Shown: positions 49,572 to 59,360, counted from the stretch's first letter. The stretch is 64,000 nt of DNA from CBFIDA01 sp965661085 (GCA_965661085.1 CBFIDA010000002.1:62001-126000); one strand, 5' to 3'. Made by a program: numbers and translations. The notes: a model not told the origin generated them from the sequence alone.

Positions 49572-50486
49572 TCACACCGTGCCTTCTAAGGCGCGTCGGG
49601 GTCGTGTCAGCAGTGCGGCACGTGTGAGACCAAACTGCACGGCAAGACTGCCTGCCACATAGATGGACGAGTAAGTTCCAATGACAATGCCAACAATCAA
49701 TGCAATAGAGAAGCCACGAAGGGTTTCGCCACCCAGTAAGCACAGGGCCAACACCACGAGTAAGGTCAACCCAGAGGTCATGATGGTGCGTGACAAGGTT
49801 TGATTGATGGCCATGTTGACCACCTGCTCAACGGTACTTTTGTCATCATGGCGAAAGTTCTCACGCACACGATCATAAACCACAATGGTGTCGTTGAGAG
49901 AGTAACCCAAAATGGTCAGCAATGCTGCCAATGAGATCAAATTGAATTCAAGCTGAAAGTATGCAAAAACACCCATGATTAGAATGGGATCATGAATCAA
50001 TGAAATGGCGGCACTGATTGCAAAACGATATTCGAATCGCAATGCAATGTAGGCCATGGTGGCCAACATTGAGATGAAAATGGCGAGCATGCCATTGTTG
50101 AGGAGGGCATGTCCCACTTGTGGGCCTATGAATGCCATGCGCGAAATGGTGGCTTTAGGAAAAAGGCCCTGAAAAGTCGTTTTCAGCGCATCTTGTGTCA
50201 TGGTTTGCGGAGGCATTTTGACCATGACATCAGTGGATGAGCCATAAGATTGGACCAATGTTTCATTGAAACCATGTTTTTGTAATGTTGATCGGATCTC
50301 AGCAATCGGGGCAACCTGGTTGAAATGCATCTCAATTTGAGTCCCGCCTGTGAAATCCAGCCCAAGGTTCAAACCATTGCTCCAAAGCGCAAGCATGGAA
50401 AACACAAACAAGGCCATTGAAAAAAACATGGCCTGTTTGCGTCGAGCCATAAAATCGATGTGTGTGGTTTTTTTGAAAAATTCCAT
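49572..50486 (-). CDS. secF: Protein translocase subunit SecF
   Basis: Works with SecD as a proton-driven partner of SecYEG that pulls exported proteins into the periplasm. The 304-residue protein has a first helix at about residues 20-40, GLDFTGGTQIEMHF, a small periplasmic domain, and five C-terminal helices with GYSLNDTIVVYDRVREN. Start 50486 lies 4 bp after the secD stop; the frame open to 50543 overlaps secD. Confidence 0.95.
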   Translation of the reverse strand: MEFFKKTTHIDFMARRKQAMFFSMALFVFSMLALWSNGLNLGLDFTGGTQIEMHFNQVAPIAEIRSTLQKHGFNETLVQSYGSSTDVMVKMPPQTMTQDALKTTFQGLFPKATISRMAFIGPQVGHALLNNGMLAIFISMLATMAYIALRFEYRFAISAAISLIHDPILIMGVFAYFQLEFNLISLAALLTILGYSLNDTIVVYDRVRENFRHDDKSTVEQVVNMAINQTLSRTIMTSGLTLLVVLALCLLGGETLRGFSIALIVGIVIGTYSSIYVAGSLAVQFGLTRAALLTRPRRALEGTV

Positions 50487-50490
50487 GATG

Positions 50491-52362
50491 TCATACCCCA
50501 ATTGAGAGTTTGGTGAGCTTGCGTTCTGGTGTGTATATGGCATCCACCAAAACGCGTGTGAAGGTGATGGCGGTCAACATTGAGCAAAGTAAGCCAATCG
50601 ATAGGGTCACCGCAAAACCTTTGACTGAGCCGGAGCCTAGGCCAAACAAAATCAGTGCCACAATCAAGGTTGTGATGTTTGCATCGACAATGGTTGAAAA
50701 GGCCCGTTCATACCCCGCTTTGATGCTGGCAAGAGGGCTCATGCCCAGTCGCAGCTCCTCACGAATGCGCTCATTGATGAGCACATTGGCATCAACCGCC
50801 ATGCCCACAGTCAGGACGATGCCTGCGATACCTGGGAGCGTCAGCGTCATGCCCACCAAAGAAAGTAAGGCCAATATCATGAACACATTCAGGATGAGGG
50901 CCAGGTTGGCCACCAGACCAAACAAGCGATAATATGCCAACATGAAGACAATCACAAGCAAGGCGCCCACTTCCAACGACTGCACACCTTTAACGATGTT
51001 GGCTTTCCCAAGACTTGGGCCAATGGTGGTTTCTTGAATGATCGTCACGGGGGCAGCCAAAGACCCAGAGCGCAACAAAAGCGACAGATCCTCTGCTTCT
51101 TTTCGGCTGCCAATCCCTGTGATCTCAAATTGGGTGCCCAAAGCAGATTGTATTGTGGCAATGTTGATGACCTTTTCATGTTGATAACGTCTCAAGACTG
51201 CCTTACCCTGGACCATGTCTGTCCGTTGTTTGGATTCGACATACACCACAGCGAGTGGCCGACCAATGTTGGCGCCTGTGATTTGATTGAAGCGATTTTC
51301 GCCACCCCCCCCAAGGCGTATCGTAACTGCTGGCCTGCCATCACGCATGGTGGCTGAGGCGTAGGTGATGCTGTCACCTTTGAGGACTGCAAAGTTTTCA
51401 AGCAAGACCGGTCGGCCATGATGTAAGAACAAACGACTGCCCATGGGAGCACCTTGGGTTTGTGCCACAAAAGGATCATGGGTCATGTCTTGAAGATGAA
51501 AACGCAATGTCGCTGTTTTACCCAATATGGCTTTGGCCCTCGCTGCATCTTGGATGCCTGGTAAATCAACGCTGATGTAATTTTGCCCCTGTCTTTGCAC
51601 AACAGCTTCAGAGACGCCGAGCTCATTGACACGTTTGTTGATGGTGATGATGGTTTTGTCGATCAAATAGGACCGAATGTTTTGCCGTTGTGCTGGTGTG
51701 ATGCGCAGGACAACATGATGGGCAGAACCTTTTTCAATGATTTTGAGTTCATGATCTGGCCATTTGGAGCCAAGTGTTTTGGCAGCAGTGTCTGCCTGGG
51801 CTGATGATGCAAACGCCATGTCCATGGTGTAGGCATCGGGTTTGGTGATGCTGATCGTGTGCAGGTTGGCGTCACGCAACATGGTCTTGAGCTGATGCAG
51901 ATCGCCTTTTTGTCGGGTTTGCATCACCGATGCCACATCCACATCCAAAAGCAAGTGTACGCCACCACGCAAGTCAAGGCCAAGCTTCATGGGCGTCGCA
52001 CCGATGGATTGAAGCCATGCGGGGGTCATGGGAGCCAGATTCAAACCCAGCTGATACTTGTTGCCGAAGTGGTTGGCCAAAAGATCGCGCGCTTGGAGTT
52101 GTGCATCGGTATTGCGAAACAGCCATGTGGTCAAATGTGCATGATGCTGTAAACCCAAGGGTTGCATGTTGCCTTGCTGCAAAACATTGTGCAGTTCAGT
52201 TTGTTCCTGGGGCGTCAATGCGATGCCTGAAGACTTTGACACTTGCAGTGCAGGTTGTTCACCATAAAAATTGGGCAGACTGTACAGCACGCTGAGCAGT
52301 GTGATCATCAAAATGAGACAGCGTTTTGGCGTGAGTGATTTGAAAAATGACAATGGATTCAT
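50491..52362 (-). CDS. secD: Protein translocase subunit SecD
   Basis: Large subunit of the SecDF translocase. The 623-residue protein has an N-terminal helix, LGLDLRGGVHLLLDVD (the D1 motif), the periplasmic P1 domain, and six C-terminal helices with GMAVDANVLINERIREE. A GAGGA site precedes the start. yajC, usually between tgt and secD, is absent; only 79 bp separate them. Confidence 0.96.
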   Translation of the reverse strand: MNPLSFFKSLTPKRCLILMITLLSVLYSLPNFYGEQPALQVSKSSGIALTPQEQTELHNVLQQGNMQPLGLQHHAHLTTWLFRNTDAQLQARDLLANHFGNKYQLGLNLAPMTPAWLQSIGATPMKLGLDLRGGVHLLLDVDVASVMQTRQKGDLHQLKTMLRDANLHTISITKPDAYTMDMAFASSAQADTAAKTLGSKWPDHELKIIEKGSAHHVVLRITPAQRQNIRSYLIDKTIITINKRVNELGVSEAVVQRQGQNYISVDLPGIQDAARAKAILGKTATLRFHLQDMTHDPFVAQTQGAPMGSRLFLHHGRPVLLENFAVLKGDSITYASATMRDGRPAVTIRLGGGGENRFNQITGANIGRPLAVVYVESKQRTDMVQGKAVLRRYQHEKVINIATIQSALGTQFEITGIGSRKEAEDLSLLLRSGSLAAPVTIIQETTIGPSLGKANIVKGVQSLEVGALLVIVFMLAYYRLFGLVANLALILNVFMILALLSLVGMTLTLPGIAGIVLTVGMAVDANVLINERIREELRLGMSPLASIKAGYERAFSTIVDANITTLIVALILFGLGSGSVKGFAVTLSIGLLCSMLTAITFTRVLVDAIYTPERKLTKLSIGV

Positions 52363-52441
52363 GGTGGGTCCTCAATGACAATGGTACAACGTTCAAACGC
52401 AGCTGGGTGTGCAGATGCCTTGATGGCGTGGACAAGCTTGG

Positions 52442-53590
52442 TCAATCGACCGCATTTTGCCAACACGATTCGGTGCCAGTGTAGGCAGAACCATGGCGTG
52501 CCATCAAAGTTTCTACGGCAGCCATGATGTTACCGTTTTCGATGGCATTGCGCAACATACGCATGACGGATTGGTAGTAATGTAAATTGTGGATGGTGTT
52601 CAAGCGCGCCCCCAAAAGTTCTTTGGTGCGGTCCAAATGATGCAAATATGCTTTTGAGTAGTTTTGGCAGGTGTAGCAATCACAGTTTGGATCAAGAGGT
52701 GTGGTGTCGTGTCGATATTTGGCATTGCGAATTTTGATGGTGCCTTCTGATGTGAATAAATGGCCATTTCGGGCATTGCGTGTGGGCATGACACAATCAA
52801 ACATGTCGATTCCCTGCAAAACACCAAACGCCAAATCAGCAGGCGTGCCAACCCCCATCAAGTATCTTGGTTTGTTTGTGGGCATTTGGTGCACAGTGTG
52901 TTGCAGCACACGCATCATGTCGGCTTTGGGCTCTCCCACGGACAGGCCGCCAACCGCATAGCCCGGGAAGTTCATGTCACACAGGGTTTGCAGCGATTGA
53001 TCACGCAGATCAAGATGCATGCCACCTTGGATGATCCCAAACAATGCGCCTTTGGAGCCAGCATGCCTGGCTTGACAGCGTTTTGCCCATCGCATTGATC
53101 TTGCCATCGAGGCTTTGGCGATGCTGTGGTCTGCAGGATAGGGGGTGCATTCATCAAAACACATGATGATGTCTGACCCCAACGTGGTCTGGATGTCGAT
53201 GGCAATTTCTGGGCTCAATACGATCTTGTCGCCATTGAAGGGCGAACGGAACGTCACACCTTGTTCGTTGAGTTTGGCAATTTTCCCCAAGCTGAAAACC
53301 TGAAAGCCACCCGAGTCGGTCAAAATGGGGCCAGGCCATTGCATGAAGGCATGCAAGCCTTTGTGTGCGCGGATGACCTCCAGACCAGGTCGGCAGTACA
53401 AATGAAAGGTGTTGCCAAGCAGAATTTCTGCGCCCGTTGCGCGCACTTCTTCTGGTGTTAAGCCCTTTACCGTACCACAGGTGCCAACAGGCATGAAAGC
53501 GGGTGTTTCAATGGTGGGGCCGCGGTCAAAAGTGATGCGTCCTCTGCGTGCACGCTGATCGGTTTTCAGGCAAGTGTATTGAAAAGTCAT
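52442..53590 (-). CDS. tgt: Queuine tRNA-ribosyltransferase
   Basis: Exchanges guanine-34 for preQ1 in GUN-anticodon tRNAs. The 382-residue protein has PVGTCGTVKGLTPEEV, LTDSGGFQVFSL (catalytic Asp), DECTPYPAD, GGLSVGEPK, and the zinc site CDCYTCQNYSKAYLHHL. 18 bp downstream of queA. Confidence 0.96.
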   Translation of the reverse strand: MTFQYTCLKTDQRARRGRITFDRGPTIETPAFMPVGTCGTVKGLTPEEVRATGAEILLGNTFHLYCRPGLEVIRAHKGLHAFMQWPGPILTDSGGFQVFSLGKIAKLNEQGVTFRSPFNGDKIVLSPEIAIDIQTTLGSDIIMCFDECTPYPADHSIAKASMARSMRWAKRCQARHAGSKGALFGIIQGGMHLDLRDQSLQTLCDMNFPGYAVGGLSVGEPKADMMRVLQHTVHQMPTNKPRYLMGVGTPADLAFGVLQGIDMFDCVMPTRNARNGHLFTSEGTIKIRNAKYRHDTTPLDPNCDCYTCQNYSKAYLHHLDRTKELLGARLNTIHNLHYYQSVMRMLRNAIENGNIMAAVETLMARHGSAYTGTESCWQNAVD

Positions 53591-53608
53591 GAATGCATCC
53601 TGAGTTGA

Positions 53609-54631
53609 TTATAGAATGAGTATGGCATCACCATAGCTGTAAAAGCGAAAGTCATGGTCAATGGCAAAACGATACGCCTCGTGCATGAAGGTGTGGCCCA
53701 TCCATGCACTGATCATCATGAGCAGCGTTGATTTGGGGAGATGGAAATTGGTGATGATCCCATCAATGCCTTTAAATGTGTAGCCTGGTCGAATGAAAAG
53801 TTGACTCTCACCTTGGTCTGCTTGCCAACATCCGTATTTGTTCAACATGGTTTCAATGGTGCGGACAACCGTGGTGCCCACAGCAATGATCCGTCCCCCC
53901 TGTGCGTGGCAATGGTGTACGGCGTTCACACAGTCTTGAGGGATGTGGTAGGACTCTTGGTGCATGATGTGTGCATCGATTTCATCGGTTTGCACGGGTT
54001 GAAACGTCCCTGCACCCACATGCAGCGTGATGTGTGTGGTCTGAATGCCTTGAGCGCTCAATGTTTGAAGGAGATCGGGCGTGAAGTGTAAACCTGCTGT
54101 GGGTGCGGCCACCGCACCAAGGTGTTTGGCATAGACGGTTTGGTAGCGCTTTTGATCTGCCGTGTCGGTCGCTCGATTAAAGTAAGGTGGGATTGGTAAG
54201 ACGCCAAGGGTGTCCATGACCGTCATGACGGGTTTTGAAAAATCAAGGATCACTTGGCCGTCGACTTTACTGACCAATGTGGCATGCACATCGTGTCCAA
54301 ATAAGATGGAACTGCCAGGCTGCATCCTCTTACTGCCGCGCATCAGACATGCAGCACGATGTGTGTCCAAGATGCGTTCAATCAGTATTTCAATTTTACC
54401 ACCGGATGGCTTATGGCCAAAACATCGTGCTTGCATGACACGCGTGTTGTTCATGATCAAAAGGTCACCTGGTTTCAAGAAATCTTGCAAATTTTTAAAC
54501 GTATGTGGTACCAAGGTTTGGTTGTGCCGGGTTGCAACCAGCAAGCGACTGTCGCCACGTTCTGGCGAAGGGTGCCGTGCGATCAAATGGTCAGGCAGTT
54601 CAAATGTAAAGTCTTCAAGCTTCATAAGCAT
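53609..54631 (-). CDS. queA: S-adenosylmethionine:tRNA ribosyltransferase-isomerase QueA
   Basis: Converts preQ1-tRNA to epoxyqueuosine-tRNA using the ribose of SAM. The 340-residue protein has FTFELPDHLIARHPSPERGDSRLL, VMNNTRVMQARCFG-like segment, TAGLHFTPDLL, GAGTFQPVQ and TNFHLPKSTLLMMISA. Start 54631 or 54625 (two close ATGs). First gene of queA-tgt-secD-secF. Confidence 0.95.
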   Translation of the reverse strand: MLMKLEDFTFELPDHLIARHPSPERGDSRLLVATRHNQTLVPHTFKNLQDFLKPGDLLIMNNTRVMQARCFGHKPSGGKIEILIERILDTHRAACLMRGSKRMQPGSSILFGHDVHATLVSKVDGQVILDFSKPVMTVMDTLGVLPIPPYFNRATDTADQKRYQTVYAKHLGAVAAPTAGLHFTPDLLQTLSAQGIQTTHITLHVGAGTFQPVQTDEIDAHIMHQESYHIPQDCVNAVHHCHAQGGRIIAVGTTVVRTIETMLNKYGCWQADQGESQLFIRPGYTFKGIDGIITNFHLPKSTLLMMISAWMGHTFMHEAYRFAIDHDFRFYSYGDAILIL

Positions 54632-54646
54632 CAGATGAAAACAGGA

Positions 54647-54675
54647 ATATTACAGCAGAGTTTGAAGCATGGCAA
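54647..54675 (-). promoter_or_regulatory. Predicted promoter for queA-tgt-secDF
   Basis: On the minus strand TTGCCA (54675-54670), a 17-bp spacer and TAATAT (54652-54647), about 16-22 bp before the queA ATG. Confidence 0.5.
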
Positions 54676-54743
54676 AACTTTTAAGTTTGCCGTATTTCTC
54701 AGCTGAATGCGTGTGCTGCCAAGCGTCTCATTGAGGGAATGGA

Positions 54744-54771
54744 TTGAAAAAAAAAACGAATGGCTTATACT
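54744..54771 (+). promoter_or_regulatory. Predicted promoter for the methyltransferase-like/TPR gene
   Basis: TTGAAA (54744-54749), a 16-bp spacer and TATACT (54766-54771), giving a leader of about 60 nt. Confidence 0.5.
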
Positions 54772-54839
54772 TCACATTGAGGCGTCTGTTCAAAATCAAT
54801 TTTGTCAGCATGACACATCGTCAAATTAAGGATTCAACC

Positions 54840-56414
54840 ATGGTGTTTAAGAGAAAGGTCAAACTGGAAAAAGGCAAACGTTTTTCAGAGTCGGTGTTGT
54901 GGCAATATCAAATGGATTACTTTACCAAAGAAGGTGTCAACGCATGGGTGGGGCAGGTGCCATACTACATCACCAGCAATTTACATATTGCTGAAACCTA
55001 CGCCCTAAACATCATGAATTATTACCGCGATTTGATTCGTATGGGCAAACAACATGTCGGTCAACCACTTTACATCATCGAGTTGGGCACCGGTTCAGGC
55101 AAGTTCAGCTTTTACATCCTCAAGCGGCTTGAAGCATTGCGTGATCGCTTCTTGCCTCCAGAAGCCAAGTTCTGCTACATCATGTCCGATTTCACTGAAA
55201 GCAACATTGCTTTTTGGCAAAAACAACCACAGCTTCGGTCTTACGTTGAGCGTGGGGTCTTAGATTTTGCACAATTCAACATGATCACCGACGACCATAT
55301 CCAATTGACGGAGTCTGGACGATCGCTAGAAAAAGGAGATTTCCCCAATGGACTGATGGTCCTGGGCAACTACATCTTTGATACCGTGCCTCACGATGCT
55401 TTTTATGTCAAAGACCACAAACTTTTTGAAAGCCGATGTTTTGTCCAAACCAACAAAAACAATTTGGACAACATGCAGCCCAAAGACCTCAGTGAGCTTG
55501 ATGTGAGTTTCAAACATCAGGCCATGAGCAAAGCTTATGACGATTACAATGCACCATTGTGCAAGGTGGTTGACCATTATGCCAAAAACATCAAAGAAGG
55601 CAGTTTTTTGATTCCTGTCACAGGATTGCGTACTTTAGACAATTTGAATGCGTTGGCCGAACACAAAACGTTGGTTCTGACCTCTGACAAAGGCTATTCA
55701 TCTTTTGCTGAAATTGAAGGTCGACAAGATCCCTCGGTGGTTTTTCATGGCAGCTTCTCCATGATGGTCAACTTTCATGCCATGGCGATGTACAATGAAT
55801 TTGCTGGCGGTGAAAGTTACGTGCCGCCATGCTTGCCAGGGCTGCGTTCCATTGCCATGCTGAATGGTTTTAAGTTGGATGAGATGCCTGGCCTGAAAGC
55901 GTCCTTGGACGAAACGTTTGGTTTGTTCAGTCCAGCCCAGTATTTCAATTTGCACCGTTATCTGCGAAGAGACCCGATTGAGATTGGTCTTGAAGAAGCC
56001 ATCAGCTACTTGACCATCAACAAATGGGATCCTTATGTGTTCAGGTTGTTGATCAATCGTCTCAGCAAAACCATCACAGATTTCCCAGATGAGCAGCTTG
56101 AAGTCTTGGATGAGGGTATGCAGCACATCGATGCCAACTTTTATCAAATGCCAAACGACGAAGATGTAAAGTTTGACATTGGTTATTATTTCCATGTTCG
56201 ACGTCAATACGACAAAGCCATCGATTATTACAATGCATCAATTCGCCTGTTTGGTGAAAAATACGCCACTTTTTACAATTTGGGCGTGTGTTACTTTGAA
56301 ACGTCACAATTTGATGCATCTATGCAGGCCTTCCAAAAAGCACTGTTGCTTGATCCCGATCAACGTGAAGCCAAGAAGTGGCTTGATCGAGCACGCATGG
56401 CAGGTAGGGTTTGA
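54840..56414 (+). CDS. SAM-dependent methyltransferase-like protein with C-terminal TPR repeats
   Basis: A 524-residue protein. Residues about 25-340 resemble the MidA/NDUFAF7 (DUF185) class of Rossmann methyltransferases: VPYYITSNLHIAETYALNIM, the SAM-binding YIIELGTGSGKFSFYIL near residue 75, YIMSDFTESNIAFW, and GNYIFDTVPHDAFY, which recalls the family GNEFFDALP. The last 80 residues form TPR-like helices (IGYYFHVRRQYDKAIDYYNASIRLFG and FYNLGVCYFETSQFDASMQAFQKALLLDP). ATG 54840 follows AAGGA; the frame open to 54744 overlaps its promoter. In mitochondria NDUFAF7 methylates a complex I subunit, but the substrate here is unknown. Monocistronic, followed by tRNA-Leu. Confidence 0.75.
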   Translation: MVFKRKVKLEKGKRFSESVLWQYQMDYFTKEGVNAWVGQVPYYITSNLHIAETYALNIMNYYRDLIRMGKQHVGQPLYIIELGTGSGKFSFYILKRLEALRDRFLPPEAKFCYIMSDFTESNIAFWQKQPQLRSYVERGVLDFAQFNMITDDHIQLTESGRSLEKGDFPNGLMVLGNYIFDTVPHDAFYVKDHKLFESRCFVQTNKNNLDNMQPKDLSELDVSFKHQAMSKAYDDYNAPLCKVVDHYAKNIKEGSFLIPVTGLRTLDNLNALAEHKTLVLTSDKGYSSFAEIEGRQDPSVVFHGSFSMMVNFHAMAMYNEFAGGESYVPPCLPGLRSIAMLNGFKLDEMPGLKASLDETFGLFSPAQYFNLHRYLRRDPIEIGLEEAISYLTINKWDPYVFRLLINRLSKTITDFPDEQLEVLDEGMQHIDANFYQMPNDEDVKFDIGYYFHVRRQYDKAIDYYNASIRLFGEKYATFYNLGVCYFETSQFDASMQAFQKALLLDPDQREAKKWLDRARMAGRV

Positions 56415-56514
56415 GTGCTTGCCTGAGGCGCGTGTATGGTTGTAGCAGATTTCATGTGGCATGTCTTGTGTGCACCGTCTCTGATGGTTGTTGGATGAAT
56501 TTTTTAGAAGGGTG

Positions 56515-56544
56515 TTGATTTCTCAAACGAATCCATGCTAAGAT
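56515..56544 (+). promoter_or_regulatory. Predicted promoter for tRNA-Leu
   Basis: TTGATT (56515-56520), an 18-bp spacer and TAAGAT (56539-56544), 9 bp before the tRNA 5' end. Confidence 0.5.
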
Positions 56545-56553
56545 CTCATCCAT

Positions 56554-56637
56554 GCCGGGGTGGCGAAATTGGTAGACGCGCTAGATTCAAAATCTGGTGG
56601 TGGTAACACCGTGTCGGTTCGAGTCCGACCCTCGGTA
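56554..56637 (+). tRNA. tRNA-Leu (anticodon CAA)
   Basis: Class II tRNA: acceptor GCCGGGG with CCTCGGT (two G-U pairs), D arm GCGAAATTGGTAGACGCGC, anticodon stem CTAGA/TCTGG around TTCAAAA (anticodon CAA, reading TTG), a long variable arm GGTGGTAACACC, and T arm GTCGG-TTCGAGT-CCGAC. The 3' CCA is not encoded (the sequence continues ACAT), unlike tRNA-Arg in this window. Confidence 0.95.
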
Positions 56638-56649
56638 CATGATTGATTT

Positions 56650-56675
56650 CAAGCTCAATCCTAGATTTGAGCTTG
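56650..56675 (+). terminator. Hairpin after tRNA-Leu
   Basis: A perfect 9-bp stem CAAGCTCAA/TTGAGCTTG with an 8-nt loop, 13 bp after the tRNA. No T run follows, so it may be a processing signal or a weak terminator. Confidence 0.35.
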
Positions 56676-56852
56676 TCACACATGCACTGTCTTGGCATGC
56701 TCCAAACAATTCCCATATGTGATGCCTGTATCCCCTAAACTTCGTCTGCGTGCACGCATGCTGTATTCATGCATGTTGCACGTACCGTGTTTTTACCGTT
56801 TATTTTATCGGCCACAGTCGTGCTAACTTGGATGTCAACCAAGGAGGCACCA

Positions 56853-59351
56853 ATGCAACAATCATGGGCGGATATAGAAAAGCACATCATGGACACTTCA
56901 ATACAACGGTGGTATGTCAGGAAATTGCTTCACGTTGTTCAGAACTTACAAACTTCAATGCCGGCAGCGCATGTCTCATCATTGTTTTGGGTGTACGCAC
57001 AACGTTGGTTCAAAGTCGTAGGCTTGTTTCTCATGCACCATCTGCCCAATGCGCGGTTGAAGCATGACACATGCTCGCCTGATAAGCCACATGAGACAGA
57101 TGTCTTCAAGTTGGCACAACGTTTTTTGATGCTGGGTAGGCGCCTACCATGGCTGACCATTGGGCAGTTGCCAACTTATGCTGTCATTCAGCAAGCAATG
57201 TGGCGACACAACGGTATGGTGCCATGGCATCATGACGCGAAAGCGCCAGTCTCATTCAGCCGAAATGTTTTTGGTGCAATAAGACTCAAGTGGCGGTCGT
57301 TGGGCGTGTTTTCACAGCCGCATCGCGACACAGTTTTCCCATGGTTGTTTCGTGGGCATCATGCACGTCATTCATGGTCGCATCGTGGTTTGCAATGGCA
57401 GCAATTGTTGTGTCATCCAATTTTGGTATTGCAGCATCGTCATGCGCGTGTGTGGACGACCGAAATGTACATGCATTTGGCGCATTGGTTGCAGTTGTGG
57501 CGTACAGAACAACAGTGGCTCCAAGATCAACGGTCTTTTTTATGGACATGGTGGAGTCGTCATACCCAAAAAATGTTGGGTCATGCCATGTTGTTCAATC
57601 AACAGCAGATGCAAGACATGCTCAAATGCATTTTGCCCATGATGGCATCAGATGGGATGTTTGATGCGCACAGACATTTGTGGGTGACGCCATTCAAACA
57701 GTGTGTGCCGTTCATGAATGTTGCCACTCAAAAAATGAAACAGTTTCACCGTATTCAAGCATGCACAGCAAAAAAGGAACATGGTGTGTCGTCAGAAGTC
57801 ATTTCTGATGAAAAAAAGCATGCCGAGATCGCACGCATTCGACAGATGGAATCAAACAGATCAAAAAGCACCTCATGGATGCCAAAAAAAGAGCAGGGAC
57901 AGTCCGTTCAGGCCCAACATGAACGATGTGTGGCGTCATCACATCGATACAAATACATTATGACATGTTTGTCATTGATCCATGCATCAAAAAAACACCA
58001 TATGCATCAACTTGGCAGCAAATCTTTGGGGGGTGTTATCGAGGCCTTGGGTGCATTCATGCGACCAAACACCTTACCCACCAAAAGTTCATGTGCGTTG
58101 ATACTGCGTGTCATACAACAAGGCCAAAAAACCATACCAAGGTCATCCTGGCAAGGCATCCAAGCATACATACAACGTTGCATGCTGGAGGATGCACCAT
58201 GGCATAGCCGTCACCAATGGGTTGCAGATCATGTGCTGTCCGCACAGAATGCCAAGGCTTATTTTCAAAAGCACTGGCAGGCATGGCTGGCCTTGCCCAA
58301 TGATGCAGGTCATACGTCTGCCATAGATCATGGTGTCGTACATCATGGTTTCTATCATCAGTTGGTGCCATGGCGTTATGGCACGCTTGCCGCCCGCAAA
58401 CACATCATCATGGAGAAAGTTGAACCATCAACACCCCGTTGGTGGCAAAAATGTTGGCAGAGGTTGACAAGTTCGTGTTGCCCAAAAAAAACACCCATGA
58501 AAGCGCCGCTATCTCAGGACATGGATTGGTTCTTAGATCGTATGGCAAGGATCAATGTGCGTGGTGAACATGCCTTTATGAATACGGTTGCTGATCATTG
58601 GCTCTGCCCAATACAGCACGAAGCAACATGTCACCAACGGGTGGCCACCTGGCTCGTTTGGCGTCAGTTGTTCGATGCAGTGAAGAAAAAACAGCTGTTG
58701 TGCCACATCAATAGGGTATCGCCCATCATGCGCCGTCTATTATGGGTGTATACAAAGACCAAAGGATTTCAGTCTGAGCCAAAGCTGCAACAGTATTTTA
58801 TTGGCATGCTTGAAATTGTGATTGAGATGATGTGTGTTGCGGTGCTCAAAAAGATCAGCACACATCGGCGCATCATGCCTTACCGTCAAGTCTCCATATG
58901 GGTGGGCAGGATTTGTAAGGTTTTACCCAAGCCGATTTTGCGGCGTTTAAAACAGCATGTTTCTGATTTGTTGGCTGTGCCTGCATTGTTGGCTTTTGAC
59001 CTCAAAACATTCAAAAAGCGTTTGGCTTGTTTAAAATATTGCAGACATGTCTCCAATATGGAAAGTGTCGTTGATCGTCGCTTGGTCTTTATTTTGAGAC
59101 ACCCATATTTCTCAAAGATCGCCAGTTCCATACGCACAGAGTTGTTGGCCATTGCGCAACACTGTCCCCCAGCACAACGTCGACTGTTTGAAACATGTGC
59201 AAACCTGCCTTCTGCAAAACACCCGCTTTTGCCAAATATGACTTTGTTGCAACATTTTGCATCAAGAAAAGACCACATGCCGTTGATCGATTTGAGCGAT
59301 GTGGTCCATCAAAAAACCATCTTAACCACAAACAACACAAACACAATTTGA
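56853..59351 (+). CDS. Large orphan basic protein, 832 aa
   Basis: No family recognised. From ATG 56853 it is a soluble, very basic protein rich in His, Gln, Trp, Met and Arg, mostly helical by eye (IQRWYVRKLLHVVQNLQ; VFKLAQRFLMLGRRLPWLTI; MLEIVIEMMCVAVLKKIS). A low-complexity charged linker lies at about residues 335-385. No enzyme motif, zinc finger or repeat stands out. The start has a perfect AAGGAGG site; the frame is open to an ATG at 56769 that would add a hydrophobic, signal-like segment (VFLPFILSATVVLTWM), so export cannot be excluded. It is followed after 9 bp by a coiled-coil protein and lies just after tRNA-Leu, a common integration site. It could be a host-directed effector or part of an unknown two-protein system. 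Confidence 0.75.
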   Translation: MQQSWADIEKHIMDTSIQRWYVRKLLHVVQNLQTSMPAAHVSSLFWVYAQRWFKVVGLFLMHHLPNARLKHDTCSPDKPHETDVFKLAQRFLMLGRRLPWLTIGQLPTYAVIQQAMWRHNGMVPWHHDAKAPVSFSRNVFGAIRLKWRSLGVFSQPHRDTVFPWLFRGHHARHSWSHRGLQWQQLLCHPILVLQHRHARVWTTEMYMHLAHWLQLWRTEQQWLQDQRSFLWTWWSRHTQKMLGHAMLFNQQQMQDMLKCILPMMASDGMFDAHRHLWVTPFKQCVPFMNVATQKMKQFHRIQACTAKKEHGVSSEVISDEKKHAEIARIRQMESNRSKSTSWMPKKEQGQSVQAQHERCVASSHRYKYIMTCLSLIHASKKHHMHQLGSKSLGGVIEALGAFMRPNTLPTKSSCALILRVIQQGQKTIPRSSWQGIQAYIQRCMLEDAPWHSRHQWVADHVLSAQNAKAYFQKHWQAWLALPNDAGHTSAIDHGVVHHGFYHQLVPWRYGTLAARKHIIMEKVEPSTPRWWQKCWQRLTSSCCPKKTPMKAPLSQDMDWFLDRMARINVRGEHAFMNTVADHWLCPIQHEATCHQRVATWLVWRQLFDAVKKKQLLCHINRVSPIMRRLLWVYTKTKGFQSEPKLQQYFIGMLEIVIEMMCVAVLKKISTHRRIMPYRQVSIWVGRICKVLPKPILRRLKQHVSDLLAVPALLAFDLKTFKKRLACLKYCRHVSNMESVVDRRLVFILRHPYFSKIASSIRTELLAIAQHCPPAQRRLFETCANLPSAKHPLLPNMTLLQHFASRKDHMPLIDLSDVVHQKTILTTNNTNTI

Positions 59352-59360
59352 GGATTTCAT

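Noticed and set aside
56641..56852. Possible att site or integrase scar after tRNA-Leu
   Set aside because: No direct repeat of the tRNA 3' end and no integrase in the window; only a hairpin is visible.
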